This document shows, in pieces, positions 1 through 7,833 of a DNA stretch of 15,856 bases. Location: positions 1 through 15,856 of the forward strand of contig JAEPMM010000025.1 in assembly GCA_017643965.1 (NCBI GenBank). Reading direction: 5' to 3'. This DNA is from Marinobacter sp. GTDB taxonomy: Bacteria; Pseudomonadota; Gammaproteobacteria; Pseudomonadales; Oleiphilaceae. The position numbers and the translations under genes are program-made. The notes under the pieces are model-generated. The model was not told the DNA's origin. It ran no database searches and saw nothing but the letters and a program-made list of their open reading frames with translations. The stretch's first letter is position 1. Every line of letters starts with the position of its first letter.

Positions 1-807
1 CACCAAATCAACCAAACCCTCGAACAGATGGCTCAGGCCATCTTCAAAAGCTGGTTTGTCGATTTCGAGCCGGTCAAAGCCAAGATCGCCGCACTGGAAG
101 CCGGCGGCAGCGAAGAAGACGCCCTGCTTGCCGCCATGCAGGCCGTCTCTGGCAAAGGCGAACCGGAACTAACCCGCCTCCAGGCCGAACAGCCCGAGCA
201 ATACACCGAGCTCCGCGCCACCGCCGAGCTGTTTCCTTCGGCTATGCAGGACAGTGAGTTGGGGGAGATTCCGGAGGGGTGGAGTGTCCCCAGTTTTGAA
301 GACATAACAGTAGCCAAACAAGGAAAATATTTGGCGAAGGACAAGATGTCTCCAACCATCTCACCCGATTCTAATGTACCGGTTTGGGGAGGCAACGGAG
401 TTCTAGGCTACACAAAATCATGTTCCTACCCTGCCCCTGTCGTCCTAATGACTTGTAGGGGATCAAACTGCGGGTTGATCAGGCATACCGAAAGCGAGGC
501 TTGGGTATCAAATAACGCTTTTGCCTGCAGCCCAAGGATCGGAAGTGTTTGGTTTTTGTTAACTTACTTCAATGCATCCTCATTTGATGACTGCATTAGT
601 GGATCGGCACAACCCCAGATCACTTACTCAGCCCTTAGGTCAAAAAAACTAGCCATTCCTATTCACGAAGAAACTTGTAAACGCTACTCCGCGCTTATTC
701 AGGCCATGTTTGATCAAATTATCCATTTGCGGAATGAGGCGCTCAGTCTGGAAAATCTTCGCGATGCTTTGCTTCCGAAGCTTCTCACCGGCGAACTGAA
801 GGTGTAG
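1..807 (+). CDS. hsdS: Type I restriction-modification specificity subunit HsdS, 3' part (5' end outside window)
   Basis: HsdS reads the DNA target of a type I restriction-modification complex (HsdM2HsdS, plus HsdR for cleavage). The frame is open from the first base (HQINQTLEQMAQ...), so the true start and the first target-recognition domain lie upstream; the ATG at 28 is internal. Visible residues 1-268 comprise the central conserved helix (TLEQMAQAIFKSWFVDFEPV, typical of HsdS), a linker, a second target-recognition domain opening with LGEIPEGW (about residues 88-230), and the C-terminal conserved helix ending in LRDALLPKLLTGELKV. The TRD part (about 290-720) is more AT-rich than the conserved ends, as expected if recognition domains are exchanged by recombination. 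hsdM is presumably just upstream. The stop at 805-807 lies inside the ribosome binding site of the next gene, so the two are probably co-transcribed. Family assignment is secure; the target sequence cannot be predicted. Confidence 0.95.
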   Translation, partial: HQINQTLEQMAQAIFKSWFVDFEPVKAKIAALEAGGSEEDALLAAMQAVSGKGEPELTRLQAEQPEQYTELRATAELFPSAMQDSELGEIPEGWSVPSFEDITVAKQGKYLAKDKMSPTISPDSNVPVWGGNGVLGYTKSCSYPAPVVLMTCRGSNCGLIRHTESEAWVSNNAFACSPRIGSVWFLLTYFNASSFDDCISGSAQPQITYSALRSKKLAIPIHEETCKRYSALIQAMFDQIIHLRNEALSLENLRDALLPKLLTGELKV

Positions 808-815
808 GAGCGGCT

Positions 816-1652
816 ATGCGAAGAAAACAACACTTAAACTCCCCAATATGGCCCGACACATCCATTAATGTGGACGAGTTCGACGGCAACATTCCATCCT
901 CTAGGGTAAAAAGCTGGCAGGATTTTATCTCCTTCGTGAACGAGGGTAAGTTTTGTGAGCAGGATGATGAAGTGCTTTTTCGTGGTCAGAGAAATGGCTC
1001 TTGGGCCCTAACGCCAAGTATTGCGCGACTATCTGAAAATGGAACGTATAGCCAAAAAGCGGCAGAAATTCAGTTAGAGAACTTCAAATATTCGATCAGA
1101 GGAAGAACAAAGGTTCCTGTTTCCCAGTTAAGTACCGATGACGTTTGGGCGCTTGGCCAGCATTACGGACTTTGGACTCCCTTATTAGATTGGTCACGCT
1201 CTCCTTTCGTAGCAATGTTCTTTGCAATGAGTGAACCTGATCCCAAAGGTGAGTTACCCAAAAACTACAGCCGGACGGTATTCAGAATTAATAGAACAAA
1301 GTTAAGTGAATACATGGATGAAGATTTTTTTATCAATCCATTGAGCAGTGATCATGATCGGCTCATCAGCCAAGACGGGCTTTTTACATTATCTCCTGCA
1401 GGCGAGACGACTCTTGAATACCAAGTTATTAATTCGCTTGCAGAGAACGGCATCTTAGTAGATGACCCCGATACACTCAAAGAGTTTATATGCAAAATCC
1501 ACATACCAATCAGCAACGATATTGAAAGAAAGGCAGCCATAGTAGCCCTTCGAAGAATGAACTTGCACTTTGCCAACCTTTATCCTGACCTAGAGGGATC
1601 GTCTATGCACTGCAATGACCTACTAAGGGAGGCCGAGACTAACCATGATTGA
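816..1652 (+). CDS. FRG-domain protein, probable defence cargo
   Basis: This 278-aa protein has the signatures of the FRG domain: FRGQRNGSWALTPSIAR (from residue 55) and QHYGLWTPLLDWSRSPFVAMFFA (115-137, close to the usual HYGLPTxLLDWTxSP block), with a C-terminal R-R-M-N...NLYPDLEG tail typical of the family. FRG proteins are common in defence islands and next to restriction systems; their biochemical activity is, to my knowledge, not settled. The start is supported by AGGAG at 806-810, five bases before the ATG, and it begins 8 nt after the hsdS stop. Its last 8 nt overlap the next gene, so translation of the two is probably coupled. The gene is noticeably more AT-rich than rhuM-fic and hsdR downstream, consistent with separate acquisition inside the hsd operon. 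The domain call is strong; a defence role is inferred from context. Confidence 0.88.
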   Translation: MRRKQHLNSPIWPDTSINVDEFDGNIPSSRVKSWQDFISFVNEGKFCEQDDEVLFRGQRNGSWALTPSIARLSENGTYSQKAAEIQLENFKYSIRGRTKVPVSQLSTDDVWALGQHYGLWTPLLDWSRSPFVAMFFAMSEPDPKGELPKNYSRTVFRINRTKLSEYMDEDFFINPLSSDHDRLISQDGLFTLSPAGETTLEYQVINSLAENGILVDDPDTLKEFICKIHIPISNDIERKAAIVALRRMNLHFANLYPDLEGSSMHCNDLLREAETNHD

Positions 1653-2139
1653 AGTGTGCCATAACTTATTCGTGGGTAATGAAGCCGATGCTGTCGCCAG
1701 GCTGAGTCGTGAAGGCTGGTATATCATTCATGCTTGCAAAGAACCTTTCCACCGTCAGGCACTTCGATACAAGGGAAGAGCTGCCCCTAAAGACCATCCC
1801 GAATACTTAATAGCCAAAAGAGATAATCGACTTATTTTGAATCTGGTGGACGCGAACGATCCGGCATATATCCCCAGGGAAATAATAGACGGAGCAGTTG
1901 AAGCCATACACGCAAATATTATCCATAACCAAGTGCTCGTGCACTGCAACCAGGGCCTGTCGAGATCTCCAACGATTGCTTTTCTGTACCTACTGAAATA
2001 CACAACCGATCTTAATACCAACAGCTTGCCTGAAGCTCTAACTGGCTTCAAAACTCTTTACCCGCCCTACTCTCCCGCTGGTGGGATGGCCGGCTTTTTA
2101 GAAAAATATTGGGAAAGCTATGCAGCTGACCAACACTAG
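1645..2139 (+). CDS. Dual-specificity/tyrosine phosphatase-like protein (HCx5R signature)
   Basis: This 164-aa protein carries the cysteine-phosphatase P-loop VHCNQGLSRSPT: H100, C101 (nucleophile), R107, S108, matching the HCx5R(S/T) signature of dual-specificity and protein-tyrosine phosphatases. An Asp in LVDANDP (D69 or D72), about 30 residues before the Cys, could be the general acid. The fold is short, as in small DSP-type enzymes, with no signal peptide or membrane segment, so it should be cytosolic. The substrate is unknown; a phosphoprotein, a nucleotide or an RNA end are all possible for this superfamily. The ATG at 1645 overlaps the FRG gene by 8 nt (stop at 1650-1652), with a GGGAGG upstream at a rather long spacing, which suggests coupled translation and a joint function with the FRG protein. 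It shares that gene's AT-rich composition. Confidence 0.82.
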   Translation: MIEVCHNLFVGNEADAVARLSREGWYIIHACKEPFHRQALRYKGRAAPKDHPEYLIAKRDNRLILNLVDANDPAYIPREIIDGAVEAIHANIIHNQVLVHCNQGLSRSPTIAFLYLLKYTTDLNTNSLPEALTGFKTLYPPYSPAGGMAGFLEKYWESYAADQH

Positions 2140-2195
2140 AGAGTGGCTGGCAGCTGCTTCAATAACCGGCGGGTAATCAACGACAAGGAACTGTC

Positions 2196-3218
2196 ATGGC
2201 TGAACAACAAGTACGAATCTTCACCTCAACCGACGGCCAGGCGCAGCTGGAAGTGGCACTGGAGCAGGAAACCGTCTGGCTCAGCCAAGTCCAGATGGCG
2301 GAGTTGTTTGGCAAAGACGTGCGCACCGTCAACGAGCACGTGGGCAATGTGTTCCAGGAGGGCGAACTAGAGAAAGAACCAACTATCCGGAAATTCCGGA
2401 TAGTTCGCCAGGAGGGCAAGCGTCAGGTTCAGCGGGAAATTGATCACTACAATCTGGACATGATCATCTCTGTTGGCTACCGGGTGAAATCCCAGCGTGG
2501 CGTGCAATTTCGTAAATGGGCCACCCAGGTTCTCAAAGACCATCTCGTTCAGGGCTACACCCTCAATCAACGCCGCTTGGCCGAGCGCGGCATCGAGTTC
2601 GAGCAGGCCGTTGACCTGCTGAGCCGCACCCTCACCAATCAGGGCCTGGTATCCAATGAAGGCGAGGCTGTCGCCCGGGTAATCAGCGACTACGCCCGCT
2701 CCTGGAGCCTGCTGCAGGGCTACGACGAGCAGCAGCTGGCCGAGGTGGGCATCAAGCAGCCGGATATGGAGCCGCTGGAGCTGGACGAGGCACTAAAAGC
2801 CATTGGCGAACTCAAGCAAACGCTCATGGCCAAGGGCGAGGCCACCGAGCTGTTCGGCCAGTTACGGGGTGACGGTCTGGCATCTGCATTGGCCACTATC
2901 GAGCAGGGCTTTGGGGATGAGCTCTTTTATCCAAACGTGGCTACCCGTGCCGCTCACCTGCTCTACTTCGTGATCAAGAACCACCCGCTAGCCGATGGCA
3001 ACAAGCGCTGTGGCTCGTTTCTGTTTCTATGGTATCTGCGCCGCAACGCCGCTTTGTTGGCGCGGCCGGTAGAACAACTGATTAATGACAACACCCTGGT
3101 GGCCTTGGCCCTGCTGGTGGCGGAAAGCCTGCCGGATCAGAAAACCCTGATGATCCGGCTGATTGAGCATTTCCTGCTGCTGAAGGAGCCCGCCGATGTT
3201 AGAGGTGAAGGGGAATAA
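2196..3218 (+). CDS. RhuM-family / Fic (Doc-type) fusion protein
   Basis: This 340-aa protein joins two parts. Residues 1-115 match the RhuM ('virulence protein RhuM') type: VWLSQVQMAELFGKDVRTVNEHV, then TIRKFRIV, then HYNLDMIISVGYRVKSQRGVQFRKWAT. Residues about 160-330 are a Fic/Doc domain with the catalytic loop HPLADGNKR at 263-271 (H263 base, D267, G268, N269, R271; Leu replaces the usual Phe at the third position). Fic proteins usually transfer AMP or another phosphate group to a protein; I see no clear inhibitory (S/T)xxxE(G/N) helix, so how it is restrained is unclear. The start is set by AAGGAA at 2185-2190, with 56 bp to the phosphatase gene; hsdR follows after 10 bp. RhuM-Fic genes often sit inside hsd operons, so a link to restriction (accessory or guard role) is likely but unproven. 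Confidence 0.88.
   Translation: MAEQQVRIFTSTDGQAQLEVALEQETVWLSQVQMAELFGKDVRTVNEHVGNVFQEGELEKEPTIRKFRIVRQEGKRQVQREIDHYNLDMIISVGYRVKSQRGVQFRKWATQVLKDHLVQGYTLNQRRLAERGIEFEQAVDLLSRTLTNQGLVSNEGEAVARVISDYARSWSLLQGYDEQQLAEVGIKQPDMEPLELDEALKAIGELKQTLMAKGEATELFGQLRGDGLASALATIEQGFGDELFYPNVATRAAHLLYFVIKNHPLADGNKRCGSFLFLWYLRRNAALLARPVEQLINDNTLVALALLVAESLPDQKTLMIRLIEHFLLLKEPADVRGEGE
2381..2405. repeat. Perfect 10-bp inverted repeat inside the rhuM-fic gene
   Basis: Arms AACTATCCGG (2381-2390) and CCGGATAGTT (2396-2405) are exact reverse complements around a 5-nt AAATT centre. It lies within the codons for P-TIRKFRIV, a segment that appears conserved in RhuM proteins, so coding constraint may explain part of it. 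No T-run follows on either strand, so it is not a terminator. It could be a binding site for a dimer or an mRNA hairpin; there is no direct evidence for function. Confidence 0.6.
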
Positions 3219-3228
3219 GGACTGAGGT

Positions 3229-6200
3229 ATGACGGAAGATCAGCTGGAACAACAATGCCTGGAATGGTTTGCCGAAGGCGGCTGGGAGATCGCCCACGGG
3301 CCTGACCTGGCACCGGAGGGCGAAGCCCCGGAACGGGCCGACTACCGGCAGGTATTGTTGCTGGCGGATCTTGAGGCGGCTATTCACCGCATCAACCCTC
3401 ACCTGCCCCAGAGCGCCATTGAACAAGCCGTCGCCGTGGTACGCAAGCCAGAAAGCCTGGATGTGATAATCAGCAACCGCGCCTTTCATCGCCTGCTGCT
3501 GGACGGTGTGCCGGTGGAGTACAAGCGCGACGACAAGGTAGTTCACGACCAGGCCTTTCTGGTGGACTTCGGCGACCTGACCGCCAACCGCTTCCGGGCC
3601 ATCAACCAGTTCACTCTCGAAGGCTCCAAACAGCTCCGCCGGCCGGATGTGATCTGCTTTATCAACGGCCTGCCCCTGGCGGTGCTGGAGCTGAAGAGCC
3701 CCGGTGCCGAGAACGTGAACATCTGGGATGCCTACAACCAGATCCAAACCTACAAAGACGAATGCTCCGATCTGTTCGCCTACAACGAAGCGGCCATCAT
3801 CAGCGACGGCTATCTGGCCCGGGTAGGCTCCCTAACCGCCAGCCAGGAGCGCTACATGCCCTGGCGCACCCTCAAACACGAGGACGACAAGCCGCTTATG
3901 GAGTGGCAGCTGGAAACCATGGTGCGGGGCTTCTTCGACCGGGAGCTGTTCCTGGATTACATCCGGTACTTCGTGATCTTCGAGACCGATTCCGACAAGC
4001 TGATCAAGAAGATCGCCGGTTACCATCAGTTCCATGCTGTACGTGAGGCGGTTCGTGCAACCGTGATTGCCGCTCGGGATATGAGCAGTGATGGTATCAG
4101 CGAGAAGCGGGCCACCTACGGTGATGAGGTTCTGCCCGGCAGCAAAAAAGCTGGCGTGGTATGGCATACCCAGGGTTCCGGCAAGAGTATTTCCATGTGC
4201 TGTTACGCCGGCAAGCTGCTGCAACAACCGGAGATGAACAACCCCACGCTGATCGTGGTCACCGACCGCAACGATCTGGACGGCCAGCTGTTCGCCACTT
4301 TCAGTGCCGCCCGGGAATTGTTGAAGCAAGAGCCCGTGCAGGCCGATGACCGGGACACCCTGCGCCGCCTGCTATCTGAGCGGGAATCCGGCGGCATCAT
4401 CTTCACCACGGTACAGAAGTTCGCGCTGTTGAACGACGAATCCGGCCACCCGATTCTGAACGACCGCCACAACATCGTGGTGATCTCGGACGAAGCCCAC
4501 CGCAGCCAGTACGGCCTGAAAGCCACCCTCAAGAAAGACGGCACCTACAAATTCGGCTACGCCCGCCACATGCGCGATGCCCTGCCCAATGCCTCGTTCA
4601 TCGGCTTTACCGGCACTCCCATCGAGAGCGAAGACAAGGACACCCGCGCCGTGTTCGGCGATTACGTGTCCATCTACGACATCCAGGATGCGGTGGACGA
4701 TGGCGCGACCGTGCCCATCTTCTACGAATCCCGCCTGGCCAAGCTGGACATCAACCGCGAGCAGATCGAGGAGTTGTCTGACCAGGTGGAGGAAGTGGTT
4801 GAAGACGATGAAGACGTTGGCAGCCGCGAGAAAACCAAGGGCGAGTGGAGCCGGCTGGAGAAGCTGGTCGGCGCCGGCCCGCGCCTCAAGCAGGTGGCGG
4901 AAGACCTGGTAAACCATTTTGAAACCCGCTCCAGCACCATCGACGGTAAGGCCATGATTGTGGCCATGAGCCGGGAGATTGCGGTTCACCTGTATAACGA
5001 GATTGTCGCCCTGCGCCCGGAGTGGCACGACGACGATCCAGAAAAAGGCGCCATCAAGGTTGTGATGACCGGCTCCGCCTCTGACCGGGCCCTGCTGCAA
5101 CCGCACATCCACAACAAGCAGACCAAGAAACGGTTCGAGAAGCGCTTCAAGGACATCAACGATCCGCTCAGGCTGGTGATCGTGCGGGATATGTGGCTGA
5201 CCGGCTTCGATGCGCCCTGCTGTCACACCATGTATGTGGACAAGCCCATGAAGGGCCACAACCTGATGCAGGCCATTGCCCGCGTAAACCGCGTGTTCAA
5301 GGACAAGCCCGGCGGGCTGGTGGTGGACTACATCGGCATTGCTAACGAGCTCAAGCAGGCCCTGAAAACCTATACAGACGCCAAGGGCAAGGGCTCCCCC
5401 ACCCACAGCGCCGAAGAAGCCTACGCCATCCTGCTGGAGAAGCTGGACATCATCCACGGCATGTTTGCGCCAGGCCCCAAAGGCAAGGGATTCAGCTACA
5501 GCGGATTCGAGACCGAGCCCCACAAGTACCTGGTGCCCACCGCCAACTACGTGCTCAGCCTGGAAGACGGCAAGAAGCGTTTCCTGGACACCGTGTTGGC
5601 GATGAACAAGGCCTTCTCGCTGTGCGCCACCCTGGACGAGGCCCAGGCGCTGCAGAAGGAGGTGGCGTTCCTGTCTCAGGTGAAGACGGCCATCACCAAG
5701 TTCACCAGCGTTGACAAGAAGCTGACCGAGGAAGAGAAGAACACCGCCCTGAAGCAGATCCTGGACAACGCGTTGGTGGCCGAAGGGGTAACGGATGTCT
5801 TCGCCCTGTGCGGCCTGGACAAGCCCAATATCGGCTTGCTCTCTGACGAGTTCCTGGAAGACGTGCGGCAGATGCCCTACAAGAACTTCGCCGTCGAGCT
5901 GCTGGAGAAGCTGCTCAAAGACGACATCAAAGCCAAGACCCGCAACAACGTGGTGCAGGAGAAGAAGTACGCCGACCGCCTGCAGGAGACGCTGCGCAAG
6001 TACAACAACCGGGGCATCGAGACGGCACAGGTGATCGAAGAGCTGATCGCCATGGCCAAGCAGTTCCAGGCTGAAATGGAGCGTGACGCCGCCCTCGGCC
6101 TGAACCCGGACGAAGTGGCCTTCTACGACGCCCTGGCAAGCAACGAAAGCGCCGTGCGGGAACTGGGTGACGACACCCTGAAGAAGATCGCTGTGGAGAT

Positions 6201-6384
6201 CACCGACAAGCTGCGCAAATCCACCACCGTGGACTGGCAGGTACGGGAGAGCGTGCGGGCGAAACTGCGCATTCTGGTGCGGCGGACGTTGCAGCGGTAC
6301 AAGTATCCGCCGGACAAGGCGCCTGCTGCCATTGAGTTGATTATGGAGCAGGCTGAAGCCCTTTCTAACCACTGGACGAAGTAA
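3229..6384 (+). CDS. hsdR: Type I restriction endonuclease subunit R (HsdR)
   Basis: HsdR is the motor and nuclease of a type I restriction complex: it translocates DNA using ATP and cuts far from the recognition site. At 1051 aa it is of normal length and looks intact. The N-terminal PD-(D/E)xK nuclease is visible as RRPDVICF (D140) and VLELK (E154, K156). The superfamily 2 helicase motifs follow in order: Walker A QGSGKS (K319), DEAH in SDEAHRSQ (from residue 421), FTGTPI (from 460) and motif VI QAIARVNRVF (from 681). The C-terminal third is the helical part that should contact HsdM/HsdS, with a run of charged helices. The ATG at 3229 follows the rhuM-fic stop by 10 bp, with AAGGA just upstream; the stop overlaps the next start by one base (TAATG). 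With hsdS in the same operon the system is probably functional, provided hsdM is intact upstream. Confidence 0.97.
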   Translation: MTEDQLEQQCLEWFAEGGWEIAHGPDLAPEGEAPERADYRQVLLLADLEAAIHRINPHLPQSAIEQAVAVVRKPESLDVIISNRAFHRLLLDGVPVEYKRDDKVVHDQAFLVDFGDLTANRFRAINQFTLEGSKQLRRPDVICFINGLPLAVLELKSPGAENVNIWDAYNQIQTYKDECSDLFAYNEAAIISDGYLARVGSLTASQERYMPWRTLKHEDDKPLMEWQLETMVRGFFDRELFLDYIRYFVIFETDSDKLIKKIAGYHQFHAVREAVRATVIAARDMSSDGISEKRATYGDEVLPGSKKAGVVWHTQGSGKSISMCCYAGKLLQQPEMNNPTLIVVTDRNDLDGQLFATFSAARELLKQEPVQADDRDTLRRLLSERESGGIIFTTVQKFALLNDESGHPILNDRHNIVVISDEAHRSQYGLKATLKKDGTYKFGYARHMRDALPNASFIGFTGTPIESEDKDTRAVFGDYVSIYDIQDAVDDGATVPIFYESRLAKLDINREQIEELSDQVEEVVEDDEDVGSREKTKGEWSRLEKLVGAGPRLKQVAEDLVNHFETRSSTIDGKAMIVAMSREIAVHLYNEIVALRPEWHDDDPEKGAIKVVMTGSASDRALLQPHIHNKQTKKRFEKRFKDINDPLRLVIVRDMWLTGFDAPCCHTMYVDKPMKGHNLMQAIARVNRVFKDKPGGLVVDYIGIANELKQALKTYTDAKGKGSPTHSAEEAYAILLEKLDIIHGMFAPGPKGKGFSYSGFETEPHKYLVPTANYVLSLEDGKKRFLDTVLAMNKAFSLCATLDEAQALQKEVAFLSQVKTAITKFTSVDKKLTEEEKNTALKQILDNALVAEGVTDVFALCGLDKPNIGLLSDEFLEDVRQMPYKNFAVELLEKLLKDDIKAKTRNNVVQEKKYADRLQETLRKYNNRGIETAQVIEELIAMAKQFQAEMERDAALGLNPDEVAFYDALASNESAVRELGDDTLKKIAVEITDKLRKSTTVDWQVRESVRAKLRILVRRTLQRYKYPPDKAPAAIELIMEQAEALSNHWTK

Positions 6385-7046
6385 TGTATTACTACACCGA
6401 GGACTTCGACGACCAGCTGGACAAGATCGAGATCTACCAGCGCTATCCTCTGCTCAAGCCCTTTGTTGGCTCCGACTACGGGCGCAATGGGCCAAGGATT
6501 CTCTTGATTGCAGAGAGCCACTAGCTGCCGGCCAGCAGCACCGTGCATAACGACTCAGAGAGCTGGAACGTGGGTTTGGAAAGTGACCTTAACCCCGAAA
6601 AAGAGCAGCCTTGGATGCGCACCAGGGGAATCTTGAGCAAGCCTTACCGTGGTTGGAAAAAGCAAGGCCACGTAATCTATCGTCACCTTGAGTCAGCACT
6701 GATCAAGGCTGGACTGCCAACAAACGATAGCGTATTTCGGCAAGTAGCCTTTATGAATGCGTTCCAACGGCCAGCGAAGGAAGGAGACTCCATCAAGCAT
6801 ACGAAACAGGACGTGGTAGTAGCGGTTGAGACTATCAACCAGGTAATCAAAGCCCTGCAGCCCGACCACATCGTTTTCGTTTCTACCAAGGCTAGGCGAA
6901 CTCTTGGTAAGCACCTTAGCCAGAGCTCTGCAGGCTTTCACCACCCCGCTTGCCCCTGGTGGAACCGGAACCAGGACGGGATGAGCAGCAAGCAACGATT
7001 CATCGACCACATCTCCAGCCACTGGAACGCCACGGGAGCAGCCTGA
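6384..7046 (+). pseudogene. Unrecognised gene (possibly UDG-superfamily-like) broken by an in-frame amber codon
   Basis: The reading frame starts at an ATG overlapping the hsdR stop by one base and would give 220 aa, but codon 47 is TAG (6522-6524), in the context RILLIAESH-stop-LPASSTVHNDSESWN. The frame resumes immediately and stays open to 7046 with protein-like composition (VFRQVAFMNAFQRP, LQPDHIVFVSTKARRTLG, HPACPWWNR), so this looks like a nonsense mutation, not a gene boundary. From memory, similar proteins read ESHYLP here, which would make it a one-base change from a Tyr codon. A truncated product could restart at GTG 6543 (167 aa). The early ILLIAESH strand and late HP motif recall uracil-DNA-glycosylase-fold hypothetical proteins, but I give this only modest weight. 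A sequencing error or suppression of the amber codon are alternatives. The next gene overlaps its stop (TGATG). Confidence 0.72.
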
Positions 7047-7384
7047 TGACCTACGACAGCACCTTTGACCAAACCCGCCTCGATCAGCTGGCAAAACAGC
7101 ACCTGGGCGGCACCAACATAAGCGGGCGCATACTGTTCTTCGGATACCCCGGGGAGAACCGGCTGGATCTGGCAACCTGGCAAATGGATACCGACGAGGA
7201 CTTTGAGGCAATCAAAGGGTCAGACTTCAAACTGCAGATGATGGAATTGTTGGATATCTTGCTCACCTATCGCGCGCAGCAAGGCCAGCATAACACCGGA
7301 CAGGGCGTTGTTCATTTGGAAGGCGATGAGTTGTCTATCGAGTGGTTGCCAAGAGTTGACGTTGAGGTCATGCGAAATAGTTGA
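7046..7384 (+). CDS. Hypothetical protein, 112 aa, last gene of the hsd cluster
   Basis: I do not recognise this family. The start is placed at the ATG at 7046, which shares one base with the preceding stop (TGATG), giving MTYDSTFDQTRLDQLAKQH...; the frame extends further upstream, but that part overlaps the previous gene and reads like a shadow. The protein is soluble and acidic, with an RILFFGYPGENR stretch near the N-terminus and a helix (DFKLQMMELLDILLTYRAQQ) in the second half; no signal peptide or membrane segment is seen. Tight overlap suggests it works with the product of the broken gene before it, and may be losing selection with it. An 80-bp gap separates it from the convergent regulator gene; I saw no convincing terminator there. 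Confidence 0.65.
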   Translation: MTYDSTFDQTRLDQLAKQHLGGTNISGRILFFGYPGENRLDLATWQMDTDEDFEAIKGSDFKLQMMELLDILLTYRAQQGQHNTGQGVVHLEGDELSIEWLPRVDVEVMRNS

Positions 7385-7464
7385 ACTTCACTGACTTCAC
7401 AGCACAGCTTTAACCCTATTCGTTTTGAGGCACACGGCTTCGATTGTATTGAATACTCAGATCA

Positions 7465-7719
7465 TCAACTGAGCCCATTCTTTCCCGCCCCATCGCTTTC
7501 AACATCAACATGTTGTGCGACGGCCTCAAGCGGCACCTCAAAAAACTCACAAAGCCTATCCAGAATCTCCGTCGTGGTGTTATAGCCACGCTGGTTCGCA
7601 ATTTTGGATAACGTCGTCCTGTGGATTCCAGTCTCCTTCGAAACCTCATCCAGCGTAACCCTGCGATTTTCTTGAAATCCCTTCTCTGCAATGAGTTCTT
7701 TTAAGCGAAATCTAATCAT
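7465..7719 (-). CDS. XRE/Cro-CI family transcriptional regulator
   Basis: This 84-aa protein is almost entirely one helix-turn-helix domain: MIRFRLKELIAEKG, then VTLDEVSKETGIHRTTLSKIANQRGYNTTTEILDRLCEFFEVPLEAV, the usual five-helix XRE layout with the recognition helix near TTLSKIANQ. I chose the ATG at 7719 (AAGGG ten bases upstream) over an in-frame TTG at 7728, which would put the AAGGG almost on the start codon. It is divergent from the excisionase/integrase operon, separated by 152 bp, and is the obvious candidate to repress it and itself through sites in that region. It does not lie with a toxin gene, so an antitoxin role is less likely. It is convergent with the 112-aa gene at the end of the hsd cluster. 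Confidence 0.85.
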   Translation of the reverse strand: MIRFRLKELIAEKGFQENRRVTLDEVSKETGIHRTTLSKIANQRGYNTTTEILDRLCEFFEVPLEAVAQHVDVESDGAGKNGLS

Positions 7720-7805
7720 CGTCGGCAAGCCCTTAAGTGTATAGCGATACTACCTCATAGGACGCCTGCTCGCATCCAATGCTGCATAAAAACTACAAAA
7801 GTCTA

Positions 7806-7833
7806 TTGACAGCGTCGCCGATAGGCTTAATAT
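7806..7833 (+). promoter_or_regulatory. Predicted sigma70 promoter of the excisionase-integrase operon
   Basis: A consensus -35 box TTGACA (7806-7811) is followed, after 16 bp, by TAATAT (7828-7833), four of six matches to TATAAT. It points at the excisionase start at 7872, leaving a leader of about 30 nt with a strong AGGAGG. The -35 box is perfect while the -10 is weak, as is common for repressible promoters. This is the only good promoter-like pair I found in the divergent region; the regulator's own promoter is not clear. Confidence 0.6.

Noticed and set aside
2143..2370. Possible small gene just after the phosphatase
   Set aside because: Its second half is a shifted frame of the rhuM-fic gene (Trp/Ser/Arg-rich), and it has no binding site; the region up to 2195 is a short intergenic gap.
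4372..6372. A 666-codon open frame on the minus strand opposite hsdR
   Set aside because: It is the mirror frame of a GC-rich, strongly codon-biased gene; its protein is rich in His, Val, Gln and Leu without motifs, and hsdR on the other strand has a full set of conserved motifs.
6522..6524. Amber codon as pyrrolysine or programmed readthrough
   Set aside because: No special downstream structure or pyrrolysine context is visible; a nonsense mutation is simpler.
7456..7473. Terminator between the hsd cluster and the XRE gene (CTCAG/CTGAG)
   Set aside because: Only a 5-bp stem with an 8-nt loop and no T-run; could easily be chance.
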